64,000 nucleotides of DNA from Thunnus maccoyii. Its lineage: Eukaryota > Chordata > Actinopteri > Scombriformes > Scombridae. The notes below the pieces were generated by a model, which was not told where the DNA came from, searched no databases, and saw nothing but the letters and a program-made list of their open reading frames with translations. The DNA lies in the NCBI RefSeq assembly GCF_910596095.1, contig NC_056550.1, positions 2,480,001-2,544,000 on the forward strand. Direction: 5' to 3'. Position numbers and translations under genes: made by a program. Shown in pieces: positions 47,491 to 57,345 of the stretch (position 1 is its first letter; each line of letters starts with the position of its first letter).

Positions 47491-48406
47491 GGCCAGTCGG
47501 CGGGGGCGCACCCGGTCCTCAGGAAAACGGACCGGACTGCGCTCACATAAGCATGAAGTGGCTCATGATGAAGCAGCAGATGAGGGAGCCTGGGCCACAG
47601 AGGAGGAGGACGGAGGGGGAGCTGCTGCTCCAGCCCTGCAGGCAGCTCCGGGAGCTCCAAGTGCCGGAGAGGAGCTGCTGGCCGTCATGAGGACCTTCCT
47701 GGAGGGACAGCAGAGAAGAGAGGAGGGGTTTCTGGCAGAGCTCAGAGGACTACGGGCTTCGATGCCAACCCTGCAACAAGGACAGCCAGTGGCAGAGCAG
47801 AGGCCGGTAGCACCTAGCCCAGCGCCCGACAGAGCCACATCGCCATCTGAGGAGTCGACAATGAGCCTAAGGCTGGACTTACCGACACCAGCCCCTCGGC
47901 CACGCCGCAGTTCACCTATGGAGGGATCAAGGGACAGGGTGAGCAGCAGAGCGGAATCCCCTAGGCCTGAGAGCAGACCCTATGGCGACCCCAAGATCCC
48001 ACAGTACCTGGCAGGAGAGGACATTGAAAATTACCTGCTTCGCTTCGAGCGCATTGCCAGAACATGGAGCTGGCCAGAGTGTGAGTGGGCATGTCGCCTG
48101 GTGCCTCTACTCACCGGAAAGGCTCTTGAGGCCTACACGGCTATGGACGAGGAGAGGGCTCACTCTTACCTGGACCTGAGGGCGGCGCTCCTGACCAAGT
48201 TTGACATCTCGCCGGAGACGTATCGTCAGCAGTTCCGGTCCATGGCGTTGCCATCCGGGGAGAACCCATCAGAGACATACCACCGCTTAAAGGGTCTCTA
48301 CCGACGATGGATTCGTCCGGTGCAGCACACAAAGGAGCAGATCGGTGAGCAGATCATTTTGAGCAGCTTCTACGTGTCTTCCCTGCAGACATCCGCACCT
48401 GGGTGA
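47489..48406 (+). CDS. LTR element gag, N-terminal part (frameshifted)
   Basis: The frame starts at the ATG overlapping the primer binding site. It begins with a basic, then Ala/Glu-rich, poorly conserved region (residues 1-165). It then enters a capsid-like helical domain (PKIPQYLAGEDIENYLLRFE through SETYHRLKGLYRRW, about residues 166-285) of the type from which vertebrate SCAN domains derive. Near 48360 the frame is lost: the matching capsid continuation is in the frame that opens at 48403, so a one-base deletion around 48358-48364 best explains the break. The annotated stop at 48404-48406 is therefore a product of the lesion. Confidence 0.85.
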   Translation: MASRRGRTRSSGKRTGLRSHKHEVAHDEAADEGAWATEEEDGGGAAAPALQAAPGAPSAGEELLAVMRTFLEGQQRREEGFLAELRGLRASMPTLQQGQPVAEQRPVAPSPAPDRATSPSEESTMSLRLDLPTPAPRPRRSSPMEGSRDRVSSRAESPRPESRPYGDPKIPQYLAGEDIENYLLRFERIARTWSWPECEWACRLVPLLTGKALEAYTAMDEERAHSYLDLRAALLTKFDISPETYRQQFRSMALPSGENPSETYHRLKGLYRRWIRPVQHTKEQIGEQIILSSFYVSSLQTSAPG

Positions 48407-50853
48407 AGGAGCACGAGCCCACAGATGGACTAGCTGCGGCCAAGCTAGCGCAACAGTACATCAACGCACGAAGGGGAGGCCCAGCTTCATACCAAGGTGG
48501 TCCCGGTTGTCAGCCTTCTTCCCAGCCCAGACCAGCAGCCAGAGCCAACCCACATCTGCCAGGAGAATTCCGCCCTGCACCCAGCCAGCACAGTTCCAGT
48601 AAGGAGCTCATCTGCTTTTACTGTCAGCAGGCAGGCCACAAAGCTTCTCTATGCCCCATCAGAAAAGCTAAACTGAGTGGTGCATGCTACACTCCCCGCG
48701 CTGAGGATGGAAGGGCTGTGGGAAGGCGGCAGCGTTTTAAAGACATTACCATCAATGGTGAACCTGTGACTGCTCTGGTTGACTCGGGTAGCTTTCTGGC
48801 GCTGATCCGTAGGGATTTAGTGCCAATGGGCATTGTGGACTATAGCAGACAGGAGGACATTTTGTGCATGCACGGGGACAGCCATTCCTACCCTACTGCT
48901 GACCTGACTGTGGTGGTGGATGAGCAACCCTATTTGATGACTGTGGGGGTGGTGGAAAAGCTGCCTGTAGCTGCCATACTGGGATGGGACTTACCGGTGC
49001 TACTTGATGTGCTGCTGGATGTGGAGGCCAAAGACAGTGACGGGGTTAAGGGTTTGTCAGGTCAGGTGATCACCCGCGCCCAGGCCAGAGCGGGGGTGAC
49101 GTCCAACCCATGGCAGAGAAAGGGACCAGATCCAGAACCCTTTTCAACCCTGGACAGCAGTTTGTTTGAGGGGGGCACAAAGGGCCCGAGGAAGTCTCAC
49201 CGCCAGCAGCATTTTGAAAAGGGGCTTAAAACCAGGCAGCCAGACTGTAAAGAGGGACTAACAAAGGACATATGGAAGGTGCCTGGGGACATTGGGGCCT
49301 TGCAAAGGGAGGATGGGACTTGTAAGACATTGTTCACCAAAGCAGTTGGGGGGCTGGATATGGCAAAGGAGGGAAAAGAATGCTTTGTCATTGACAACGA
49401 TGTCCTGTATGCACTGGCTGACGGGGTCAAGTGTCTCGTGGTTCCTGGGTCATGTCGACCAATGATAATGCACCTGGCACACACCCTGCCTTGGGCTGGT
49501 CATCTTGGTCGCAACAAAACCTATCTGCGCCTAGCCTCCAGATTCTATTGGCCCTCCATGTATACAGATGTCCAAACTTTCTGCAGAACCTGTCCCACCT
49601 GCCAGAAAACCTGCTATGTCCGCCAATCAGACCGTGCCTACCTCCAGCCTCTGCCCATTATCTCCACCCCTTTTAGGCGTATAGCCATGGACATTGTTGG
49701 CCCGTTGGTGCGAAGCAGTAGAGGGCATCAGTACATTCTAGTGGTCTGCGATTATGCCACAAGATTTCCTGAAGCCTTTCCCTTGTGCACTGTCACTGCC
49801 CCTGCTGTGCTGCGGTGTCTTGTCCAGCTGTTCTCCAGGGTTGGTGTTCCGGACGAGATCATAACAGACCAGGGGACAAACTTCACCTCCAGGCTCCTGC
49901 AGCTCTTCCATCGACAGTTGGGCATTGCAGCAATCAAGACCACCCCATACCACCCGCAGACTGATGGGTTGGTCGAACGGTTCAACCAAACCCTGAAGAA
50001 GATGCTGCAGAAGTTCGTCGCCGACACCGGACGGGACTGGGACCAGTGGTTGCCCTTCCTGTTGTTTGCCTACAGGGAAGTCCCTCAAGCTTCCACTGGT
50101 TTCTCCCCGTTTGAGCTACTATATGGCTGGGATGTCCAGGGGCCGCTGGACCTGCTGCTAAAGACCTGGGAGGCTCCTGCAACCAGCACCAGCGATCGTA
50201 GTGTGGTCCAGTTCGTGTTGGAGATGAGAGACCGGCTGGCAAAGTACCGAGATGAGGCTGAGGTCAACCTACGTGAGGCCCGGCAGATCCAGAAGGCATG
50301 GTATGACCGACAGGCCAGGCACAGAGAGTTTCAGCCTGGCCAGAAGGTCCTGCTCCTCCTGCCATCCTCCAACAGCAAATTACTGGCTAAGTGGCAGGGA
50401 CCATACACAGTCCTCAGGAAGATGGGCCCTGTGACCTACGAGATCCACCACCCGGACAAGAAAAAGGCAAAGCAGATCTACCACGTCAACTTATTGAAGG
50501 AGTGGAAGGAGGCTCCAGTTCAGGTTCCCGTGGCATCCCTGTTGGTGACGGAGGTGGGCTGCGAAGGGGAGGAGGAGTCTACCCTAGCTGACCTCAACCA
50601 GTCTGCTGAACCTGCTCTTGACCATCTCTCTGTCAGCCAGTGCAGCCAGCTGAGCCAGGTGTTCCAGCGAGTCTCCAAGCTGTTCGCTGCTAACCCAGGG
50701 AAGACTTACCTGGTGGAGCACGAAGAAGGAGTTGAGGTCCTTCTTGGGCTTGGCTGGCTGGTACAGGAGATTTGTCCCGCAGTTCGCCACCGTCGCTGCT
50801 CCTCTGACAGCTCTGACAGCGAAGGACCAGAGGAACCCGGTCTCCTGGAATGA
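48403..50853 (+). CDS. LTR element gag C-terminus, protease and integrase (pol), fused to a broken RT start
   Basis: Domains in order: end of the capsid (VKEHEPTDGLAAAKLAQQY); CCHC zinc knuckle CFYCQQAGHKASLC (48616-48657); aspartic protease with VDSGS (about 48778-48792); integrase with an HHCC finger (HLAHTLPWAGH...CRTCPTC, 49470-49600) and DDE catalytic core, Asp in MDIVGP (about 49690), Asp in ITDQGTNF (about 49866) and Glu in LVERFNQ (about 49975); then a GPY/F-like tail (WQGPYTVLRKMGPVTYEI, about 50392-50445). The last part (SKLFAANPGKTYLVEHE) is the beginning of reverse transcriptase. At about 50720-50735 it jumps to sequence from the RT/RNase H connection and goes out of frame, ending at 50853. 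No RT palm is present. Confidence 0.92.
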   Translation: MKEHEPTDGLAAAKLAQQYINARRGGPASYQGGPGCQPSSQPRPAARANPHLPGEFRPAPSQHSSSKELICFYCQQAGHKASLCPIRKAKLSGACYTPRAEDGRAVGRRQRFKDITINGEPVTALVDSGSFLALIRRDLVPMGIVDYSRQEDILCMHGDSHSYPTADLTVVVDEQPYLMTVGVVEKLPVAAILGWDLPVLLDVLLDVEAKDSDGVKGLSGQVITRAQARAGVTSNPWQRKGPDPEPFSTLDSSLFEGGTKGPRKSHRQQHFEKGLKTRQPDCKEGLTKDIWKVPGDIGALQREDGTCKTLFTKAVGGLDMAKEGKECFVIDNDVLYALADGVKCLVVPGSCRPMIMHLAHTLPWAGHLGRNKTYLRLASRFYWPSMYTDVQTFCRTCPTCQKTCYVRQSDRAYLQPLPIISTPFRRIAMDIVGPLVRSSRGHQYILVVCDYATRFPEAFPLCTVTAPAVLRCLVQLFSRVGVPDEIITDQGTNFTSRLLQLFHRQLGIAAIKTTPYHPQTDGLVERFNQTLKKMLQKFVADTGRDWDQWLPFLLFAYREVPQASTGFSPFELLYGWDVQGPLDLLLKTWEAPATSTSDRSVVQFVLEMRDRLAKYRDEAEVNLREARQIQKAWYDRQARHREFQPGQKVLLLLPSSNSKLLAKWQGPYTVLRKMGPVTYEIHHPDKKKAKQIYHVNLLKEWKEAPVQVPVASLLVTEVGCEGEEESTLADLNQSAEPALDHLSVSQCSQLSQVFQRVSKLFAANPGKTYLVEHEEGVEVLLGLGWLVQEICPAVRHRRCSSDSSDSEGPEEPGLLE

Positions 50854-51349
50854 GGACTGCGAGACCGCATTCCAAACCCTCAAGGCCTGCTTGTGCTCTT
50901 CTCCAGTGCTGAGGAGTCCCGACTTCAGCCAGCGGTTCTTGGTCCAGACTGACGCCTCTGCCGTGGGACTGGGGGCAGTCCTGGCCCAGGGTGATCCTGG
51001 GGAAGAACAACCGGTGCTGTACCTGAGCCGCAAGCTGCTGCCCCGTGAAACCAGGTACTCCACTGTGGAGAAGGAGGGCCTGGCCATAAAATGGGCCCTG
51101 GAGAGTCAGAGATACTACCTGCTGGGGAGGGAATTTGACTTAGAGACCGACCATCGCGATCTGATCTGGATGAACTCCATGAAAGATCATAACAGCCGTC
51201 TCACCCACTGGTACCTCTCCCTCCAGCCTTTCCAGTTCCAGATCAGACATCGAGCTGGCAAGACCAATGTTGTGGCAGATTATCTCTCCAGGTTGCCGCA
51301 CATCGCCAACCTTGGGGAGGAGGGGGATAATGTGATGGGGCGCCCGTGA
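50735..51349 (+). CDS. LTR element reverse transcriptase connection and RNase H (fragment)
   Basis: Open in a different frame from the integrase part. It starts inside the RT thumb/connection (RSFLGLAGWYRRFVPQFATV) and continues through the RNase H domain with its acidic residues: TDASAVGLGAVLA (Asp near 50952), EKEGLAIKWALE (Glu near 51073) and ETDHRDLIWM (Asp near 51151). It ends with HRAGKTNVVADYLSR and reads 19 bases into the right LTR before a stop. The RT active site lies in the deleted part. Confidence 0.88.
   Translation, partial: RSFLGLAGWYRRFVPQFATVAAPLTALTAKDQRNPVSWNEDCETAFQTLKACLCSSPVLRSPDFSQRFLVQTDASAVGLGAVLAQGDPGEEQPVLYLSRKLLPRETRYSTVEKEGLAIKWALESQRYYLLGREFDLETDHRDLIWMNSMKDHNSRLTHWYLSLQPFQFQIRHRAGKTNVVADYLSRLPHIANLGEEGDNVMGRP
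51313..51330 (+). other. Polypurine tract of the LTR element
   Basis: tggggaggagggggataa lies immediately before the right LTR. It is the expected plus-strand DNA primer. Confidence 0.8.
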
Positions 51350-52182
51350 ACGCTCCGTCATGCCCTAACCGGCGTGCGTTTCTCTCTCTCTTGGCCGGAG
51401 AGAGAGCGCCGGTGCCGGGAGCGCACAGCACGCAGCGTTCCCACTGTTCCTGTGAAAACTGTTCCTTGCAGGCCCGCACTTGTGTCCCGCGGTCCTGCAC
51501 TCCCACAAACTTTTACCCACTGTCCGAACTCTTTTCTGCACGCTAGGCGTTCGAGGGTGCACACTCGGCGCTGACGCGACACACACACACACACACACAC
51601 ACATACACTTACCTGCTGCTGCTGCCTCTGGTTGCCTCCGGGCATGGGCCAAACTGAGGCACTTCCTGGACACACTATAAATAGCGCTTGGTGGTGCACT
51701 TAAGAGGGTCAGGTGACCATGGACTATACCATCGACATTGTATGAACTGATATTTTATGATTTATTTTGGTTTGGGGGTATTTGGGCCATCGCTGTATGG
51801 AGGGCGATTAGTGCCATTTTTCCTGTATGCAAAATATATCATTGATTTTTGAAATTATGTTTGTTGTGTTGTCAAATTTGATTGTAGGATGCTATAATTT
51901 GGTAATTGGTTTGCCCGGGGGAGGGGCTAAGAATATATAAGGGGGAGCTCTGCTCATTCAGGTTGGTTGGGTTTTTGGTCGTGGCTAAGTAACAATGTGG
52001 GTGACAAACTGCCAGTGTGAAACCTGTCGTGTAAATACTTTTTTTTGTTATTAGGGTTTTTTTCCACTCCTGCACTGTAAATATTTTTGCCACTCTTGTT
52101 TGGGGGAACTTGGTGTGAATAAAAAATCACCACGCTGAAGTTTCTCGTCGTCTGAGCCATCATTGAAAGCGAACCCACGACA
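51331..52182 (+). repeat. Right (3') LTR
   Basis: 852 bp, tgtgatgggg to cccacgaca. Its TATA box is at 51933-51942 and its aataaa at 52118-52123. It differs from the left LTR mainly by the shorter CA repeat and the 16-bp indel. Confidence 0.95.
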
Positions 52183-52395
52183 TGCACCAAGATTTCTGGC
52201 TTGGTTTGTGGTTTTTAACATTATTGATTGAAGCTGAGCGCTGACTTTTAATCGCTCTTCCTTGGCTCCAGAAACAATTACTTCACATTCATCACTGTTT
52301 AATTGAAGAAAATTCTAGCTCATCCAATCGTTGATTTGTTCAGTGCACTTACTCAGTGCTTGTACTGGACAATAGTCCCCTGGTGATAATAGTTA
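52183..52395 (-). mobile_element. L2-like LINE, 5' continuation (right of the nested LTR element)
   Basis: On the minus strand it encodes the segment that precedes NLGV in L2-like reverse transcriptases (LQLNSDE..., a stretch ending KTTNQARNL), directly joining the frame found at 46584. It stops near 52395, where the LINE similarity ends. Confidence 0.75.
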
Positions 52396-52399
52396 TGTG

Positions 52400-52835
52400 A
52401 GGTACTGTGATCAAAGAACCCTATTTTAACCGTGCAGAAGTAATGACCAGCACACAGCAGTAGGTCTTGGGTGTGCAGACTATGTGGGCGTCTCCATCTT
52501 CTATTTTGGTTCATGAAGGCGAATATAGATCGAAGGGTGTGGTGATTAACAACTACACTGTCTGCCAATCACATCAGTGTTTCAAAGCTCTGAAACTGAA
52601 ACAACTGAGCCAGTCACAGTGAAACATTACAATAATAGCTCAACAAATAGAAAGAGGCTTTAATAGAAATGAAGTTTATAGACTTATGAACAAAGTTTGG
52701 GAACCAAAGACCACGCCTTGTACGCATCCCATTTCCGCACCACAGGGTATCTAGACACACCACATCCGCTCCTCTCCCCTTTGTCTCAGCTTGCAAGTCC
52801 CTCCCACCCGACCCCTCCGCTAACTTTTCTCTCTT
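52400..52835. other. Intergenic DNA, nothing recognised
   Basis: No gene or element that I can support. Confidence 0.35.
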
Positions 52836-52839
52836 CTCT

Positions 52840-53175
52840 GCTTGAACACAGGAACAGGGGGCTTCGTATAGATGCCAGACCATCGAGACAGCACCCCCAC
52901 CCTGAGTCTCAACCCCCTTGTTCCCACTTACCTCCCTGACGTCGACACCTCCCCTCCTTACATCTATCACTCTCTTATCCACTCCCTCCTTCCCCTCTTT
53001 CCCGCCTGCTCTTCTTTCTCCCCCCTCATCCCACGACCTCGACCCTCACCCCCTCATCCTCACACCCCCGACCCTCTCCCTTCCCCCATCCATCATTCCC
53101 TCTCCCATCATCCTTCTAACTATCCTTCCTCCTTTTCACCCTGCTCTTCCACCGCCCTCCCAATAAACCATTAAA
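52840..53175. repeat. Pyrimidine-rich, strand-asymmetric segment
   Basis: About 330 bases very rich in C and T on the plus strand (ctcctt, cccctc, catccc words). It ends cccaataaaccattaaatcc, containing a poly-A signal word. The Pro/Ser/His-rich frames it opens reflect composition, not protein. It may be the end of an unidentified repeat or retro-element. Confidence 0.45.
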
Positions 53176-53179
53176 TCCA

Positions 53180-53620
53180 TATTCTAGAAGGAGTGGTCTT
53201 GGTTAGTGAAAATCATCTTGTTGTTTGGAAGTGTTGTGATCTGAATGCACAGTGACAGTTTGCACCGTAATGCACTTCAAGAATAAACCCTGACACACCA
53301 AAAACATGAAAATACAACAAAGTTGGAGAGAGGGCAGTGAATGAGGACTTTTTATCCAATGTTTCCTGCATAAACAGGAAGAATAGCTGAGTTAGATTTA
53401 TAAATGACGGGATCTGTGTGTAGAAGTGTGTGTGATTATTAAACAGTGGACAGCTGTGCATAATGGCACTGTGCTCTGATGCTGATCCACACTGTTGATG
53501 CAGATTTCAACTCATCTACTTTTTGGAGACTGTTTCATTAAAATGATTTATAAAATATTATTTACATTTTGAGCATTATTCAGTTGTTGCTGCACAAATA
53601 TTAATAAACAATAATAAATA
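53180..53620. other. Intergenic DNA, nothing recognised
   Basis: No element or coding signal seen. Confidence 0.35.
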
Positions 53621-53624
53621 CATT

Positions 53625-53990
53625 AATATTAATATTTATTTATATAGCATATTTCAGACATAAGGGAAAACACAATGTGCTTTACATGACGATTAAGAAG
53701 AAAATAAAGAGAAAACACAAGAATAGAGAAGAGGAAGGGTGGAGAAAGAAATAAAATAATGATAATAAAATTAATAACAATAATGATAGTGATGATGACA
53801 ATACTAACAGTAATGGAAATAGTTATAATGATAGTAGCCATTCACAAAAACCATACAGGAAAACTTACATCTACATCATTCAGATACAAAGGGTGTATTG
53901 CATATTATTGAAAGGCAACAAAGAAAATAAATGTTTAAGACCCTTTTTAAAAGAAATTACAAACAGTACTTTTTCTTTCCACCTTCCAAT
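53625..53990 (-). repeat. LINE/SINE-type 3' tail repeat with AT-rich simple sequence
   Basis: tatttatttatatagcatatttcagacataaggg...caatgtgctttacatgac is the standard 3' tail of L2-related fish repeats, inverted. It is followed by a degenerate ataatgataataaaa microsatellite (53755-53830). Confidence 0.6.
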
Positions 53991-53999
53991 AAAGGTTTC

Positions 54000-55190
54000 A
54001 GTGATGTTACAGTCCCTATTTGGTGTGTCTAAAACATTTTAAAGTTCATCTGACGACAACTTTCTGCCTAGTAGACATACTGGAATTCCTGGACTTTAGA
54101 AGGATTTTTAAAAAAAATTGAAAAAATAAATTACCAGCCTGTTCTCATTCCCACGGCGTCAAATACCGACACTCCTTGTTGAAATTACAACCCATAACAC
54201 TGAATGCGTGTATGCATTTGTGTACGTGCATGGCTGCAAACCTGATAGCATTTAGCATGAAAACAAACAACAGTAAATGCACATGGAGTGTTAACACTTC
54301 TTTTCGTCGCCACTTTCCTGTCATACACAATAGGCAACAGTGAGTTTAAGAGCAGGTCAAACACATAGAGAGCACAACACAGGCAGCAACAACAAGCACA
54401 AATCCTCCATCGTCAACTGAGTACTTATGTGACATATGACTCTGCCAGGTTGTAGTGGTGAATTAAAGGATGGGTAGGAAGGGTTTGTCTGTTGTCTTTT
54501 CATCTTTTCACTTTTTCTGTCTCCCTTGATGCATCTTGCGTCTCTCCTTCGCTTCTGTTTCCTCTCTCCTCTCCTCCTATAAAAAGCCCCTGTTTTATAA
54601 ATCTGAGCTGCTATAGTTCAGTGCAGAGGGTTCATACACTTTAACATCCGTTCGGAGCCATTTCATTTTCCATTTTGGTGCCCTCAGCCTGAGGGTACTG
54701 ATCTTTTCATTGTATTTAATAACAATTGTGATCATTTTATATTGTATTTTAAATGTAACTGTGTCATGCCTTCAACATGATATAGTCAATTAATAGCTTA
54801 ACATTTACTCTACCCCCATTACCTGGTTTTAATCATATTTGGCACATGATATGAAATCTGATTATTTATATCCTTGTGTGATTCTAACACTATGCAGGTT
54901 AATGATTATGTGCAGCATTGTGTTTGACCCCTCAACATCATAGACAGTCTGTCATTTCTGTAGTGAGCTGCAGGTGTTATCAGTATTGCGCATGTTCTAT
55001 GATCCAATATCTATTTTAGTTATTCATTACACAACTTACAGTGCACACTTTAGCTGTTCAAATTAATGAAGCAATATGTTTGATAGCTGTGGTAGTGCTA
55101 CCAAAAATAGGCCCTATATGTTTTTGGTAGTACCTTGTAGTAGCTCAACATCCTTCTGATCATATTCTTCAGATACTGTATGTTATAAAT
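54000..55190. other. Intergenic DNA, isolated TATA-like context only
   Basis: cctcctataaaaagcccctg at 54574-54593 resembles a TATA box in a pyrimidine-rich context, but no coding exon follows that I can recognise. The rest is AT-rich. Confidence 0.25.
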
Positions 55191-55199
55191 CCATTATAA

Positions 55200-55490
55200 T
55201 CATCCTGTTTTCCCATGCTGTATTTCTGGTATTTGGCTTTCTTGATCTAGTATGTACACACATCTATTGCATGTCAGTCCATCCTGGGAGAGGGATCCCT
55301 CCTCTGTTGCTCTTCTTGAGCTTGCTTTCTTCCATTTTTTCCCTGTTAATGGGTTGGTTTTTATAGGGAGTTTTTCTTCATTCAACTCGAGGGTGTAAGG
55401 ACAAAGGTACAGACTGTGAAGCCCCCCTGACGCAAATTTGGGATTTGTGATATAGGGCTATACAAATAAATTGACTTGACTTGACAGTGA
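55200..55490 (+). repeat. Abundant fish repeat (gagggatccctcctctgttgctctt... to tacaaataaattgacttgac)
   Basis: Contains ctgggagagggatccctcctctgttgctcttc, gggagtttttcttc and the terminal gggctatacaaataaattgacttgacttgac. The opposite-strand relative is at 18255-18430. Confidence 0.75.
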
Positions 55491-55494
55491 CAAT

Positions 55495-56200
55495 AGGTTT
55501 TCATGGTTTTTTACTATATTACAGGGCCAGAAGTATGAAGTCACTGCAATATGATAGTTGAACATGCCATTCCTTATCCAAGGCTGATGATCCGCTGCAC
55601 TGTGATTTTTAGCTGCACAAGCTTCTTTCATAATCTACTGCACTCATATGAGAAAGATCCTTCTGTAGGGAAAGTAGTCTTACATTGATAGACCAGGGAA
55701 AACTCTAGCAGGGCCATTATTATTCTGGGATAGGTGAAAGAAAGGTGTGGCATAGTTTGAATTTGTAAACCAATCAGAATCATCAGTGGAATGAAATTAG
55801 CCTTATCCATGCTAAGCTGCTCCTATTCAATCAAGTGGCAACTATACAGCTCGAGGTTGAAACCCATGTGGAAGTCCCTTAAAGTGCCATTGATGTTTTT
55901 TTCCATCGTTTTTTTCCATCAAGTCATCTCACTTGCTAAATTCAGCCCCTATAATAAGTGTGCTGGCGGTCATTTTGGAAATTATTACTGTATTAATAAG
56001 ATTGAAGACTTATAGTAGCTTTGATATCTGCCCTGTAGGCGTTGAGTTGGACTATTGTTGCAATATTTTACTTCGTTTAATGTTACTTGATTATGATATC
56101 TGCACTGTTAGAATAATTTAGCTAAAGCAGCTAATGTTAGTGCAAAGGCAGCACTCGGTGTTCCCAGTAAACTAGCGTTAGCTTGGGTCTGAGATAGCAG
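55495..56200. other. Intergenic DNA, nothing recognised
   Basis: A tandem gtttttttccatc duplication at 55900-55923 is the only feature seen. Confidence 0.35.
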
Positions 56201-56204
56201 GGCG

Positions 56205-56390
56205 TGTTTCTAGGGCATGAAAGGCAACACCCCGCACTCCTTATTTGGAAGCTCCTGACTCCAAATGGAAAAGATGGTGCCGACAATAAGCTGCAACTCT
56301 GGGCTTCAAACCAGCTCCAATGCAAACCAATGAGTGATGTCACACCTCGCTACCTCCATCTTCATATACAGCCTGTGTATTCAATAGTGT
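56205..56390. repeat. Diverged fish MITE-like repeat
   Basis: ctgactccaaatggaaaagatggtgcc...accaatgagtgatgtcac...cctccatcttcatatacagcctgtg resembles a widespread teleost repeat that ends in tttatacagtctatg. Confidence 0.5.
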
Positions 56391-57063
56391 CAGGAGGCTG
56401 TGGGAGGTAGGTTTTCTAATGAGTTTTCTAATGTTTCTAGTGCCTAATTAGCAACACAAGCTCTTGTTGATTTTCAACAAGTGTTTAGCGTGTTACCTGA
56501 CACCCTGTCATTTTGGCCTCATTGAGAACAGTGAGGAAGAGGAAGGAAACTGAACACAATGGTCAGCCTGTGGGAGGCTTATTAGTGTCCACATTCAGAA
56601 GCTGCAGGGAAACTAGCCTGGTACCTCAAAACAATTTGTTATGTTGTGTTTTACTTTGGGTGATGTGTCCCAATCTCAATATGATACTGTCTAACAGTCG
56701 GACATATCTGAAAATGATTTGAAATTGTTTGGTTCTGGCGCTAAAAGGCACTTGCATAAGGAATTGACCTTTTATAGCAAGTGTTACGCAGATTTGGTGG
56801 AAAAAGGTTCTGCTCTTTGAGGGAGCTCTCAAAAGAATCTGAGCAGCAATGAGAATTCTGCTGCTCCAACAAAAATCATCTATGAACATTAAATCTTTAT
56901 ATTAGCTTTACTTAAATCAATTATACTGAAAGCTTATCACATACAGAGGGGTTTGGTGTGTTGAAGGGAGCTGCAGCAGCAAACAGCATTGGTATGAGCG
57001 TTTCACCAGAGTAATGGTGCAAAGTCAGGTTATAATGTCCATGCCTTACACATACCCGCTTCT

Positions 57064-57345
57064 CTAACCTTCAGGCCACCACTGCTGAAAGCCATTGTAG
57101 GTGAAGGGTTCCAGCACGGGGCTACAGGTTTCTTGAGCAAGGCAGGCCATCCTGTTGTTGTCACAGCTTTCCTCGCTGCCCGCGCCAAAGTACACCCCAT
57201 CAGGAGAGTGTATGGATGGGTCCTCATCAAAGTAATTGTGTGGCCGCAACAGGACGCCGCCCCCGTTGCCCACAGTCACTGTGTTAGGGATGTCCTCGGC
57301 GTGAGGGATGTGGAGGAAGCCGGTGGTAACCCAGGCGACCAGGTC
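57064..57345 (-). CDS. aoc2: aoc copy 2, coding exon 5 and stop
   Basis: 282 nt including TAG, acceptor ttctccccag. It holds His676 in [13 protein letters not shown]. The C-terminus (GFQQWWPEG) is three residues shorter than in copy 1 and unlike it after GF. Confidence 0.95.
   Translation of the reverse strand, partial: DLVAWVTTGFLHIPHAEDIPNTVTVGNGGGVLLRPHNYFDEDPSIHSPDGVYFGAGSEESCDNNRMACLAQETCSPVLEPFTYNGFQQWWPEG

Larger units (their letters stand above)
46585..52182 (+). mobile_element. Gmr1-like Ty3/gypsy LTR retrotransposon (nearly complete, defective)
   Basis: A 5598-bp element with LTRs 46585-47470 and 51331-52182, both TG...CA, flanked by tacac (46580-46584) and tgcac (52183-52187), a 5-bp target duplication with one mismatch. 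The order is PBS, gag, zinc knuckle, protease, integrase, then the start of reverse transcriptase, a large internal RT deletion, RNase H and polypurine tract. Integrase before RT is the reverse of ordinary gypsy elements and is the hallmark of the Gmr1-like group of fish and other deuterostomes. The LTRs differ by about eight substitutions in some 840 aligned bases, plus a 16-bp indel and CA-repeat length, so insertion was fairly recent. A gag frameshift and the RT deletion make it non-autonomous. Confidence 0.93.

Noticed and set aside
52697..53174. Pro/Ser-rich secreted protein
   Set aside because: Three parallel frames stay open only because the plus strand is almost pure pyrimidine.
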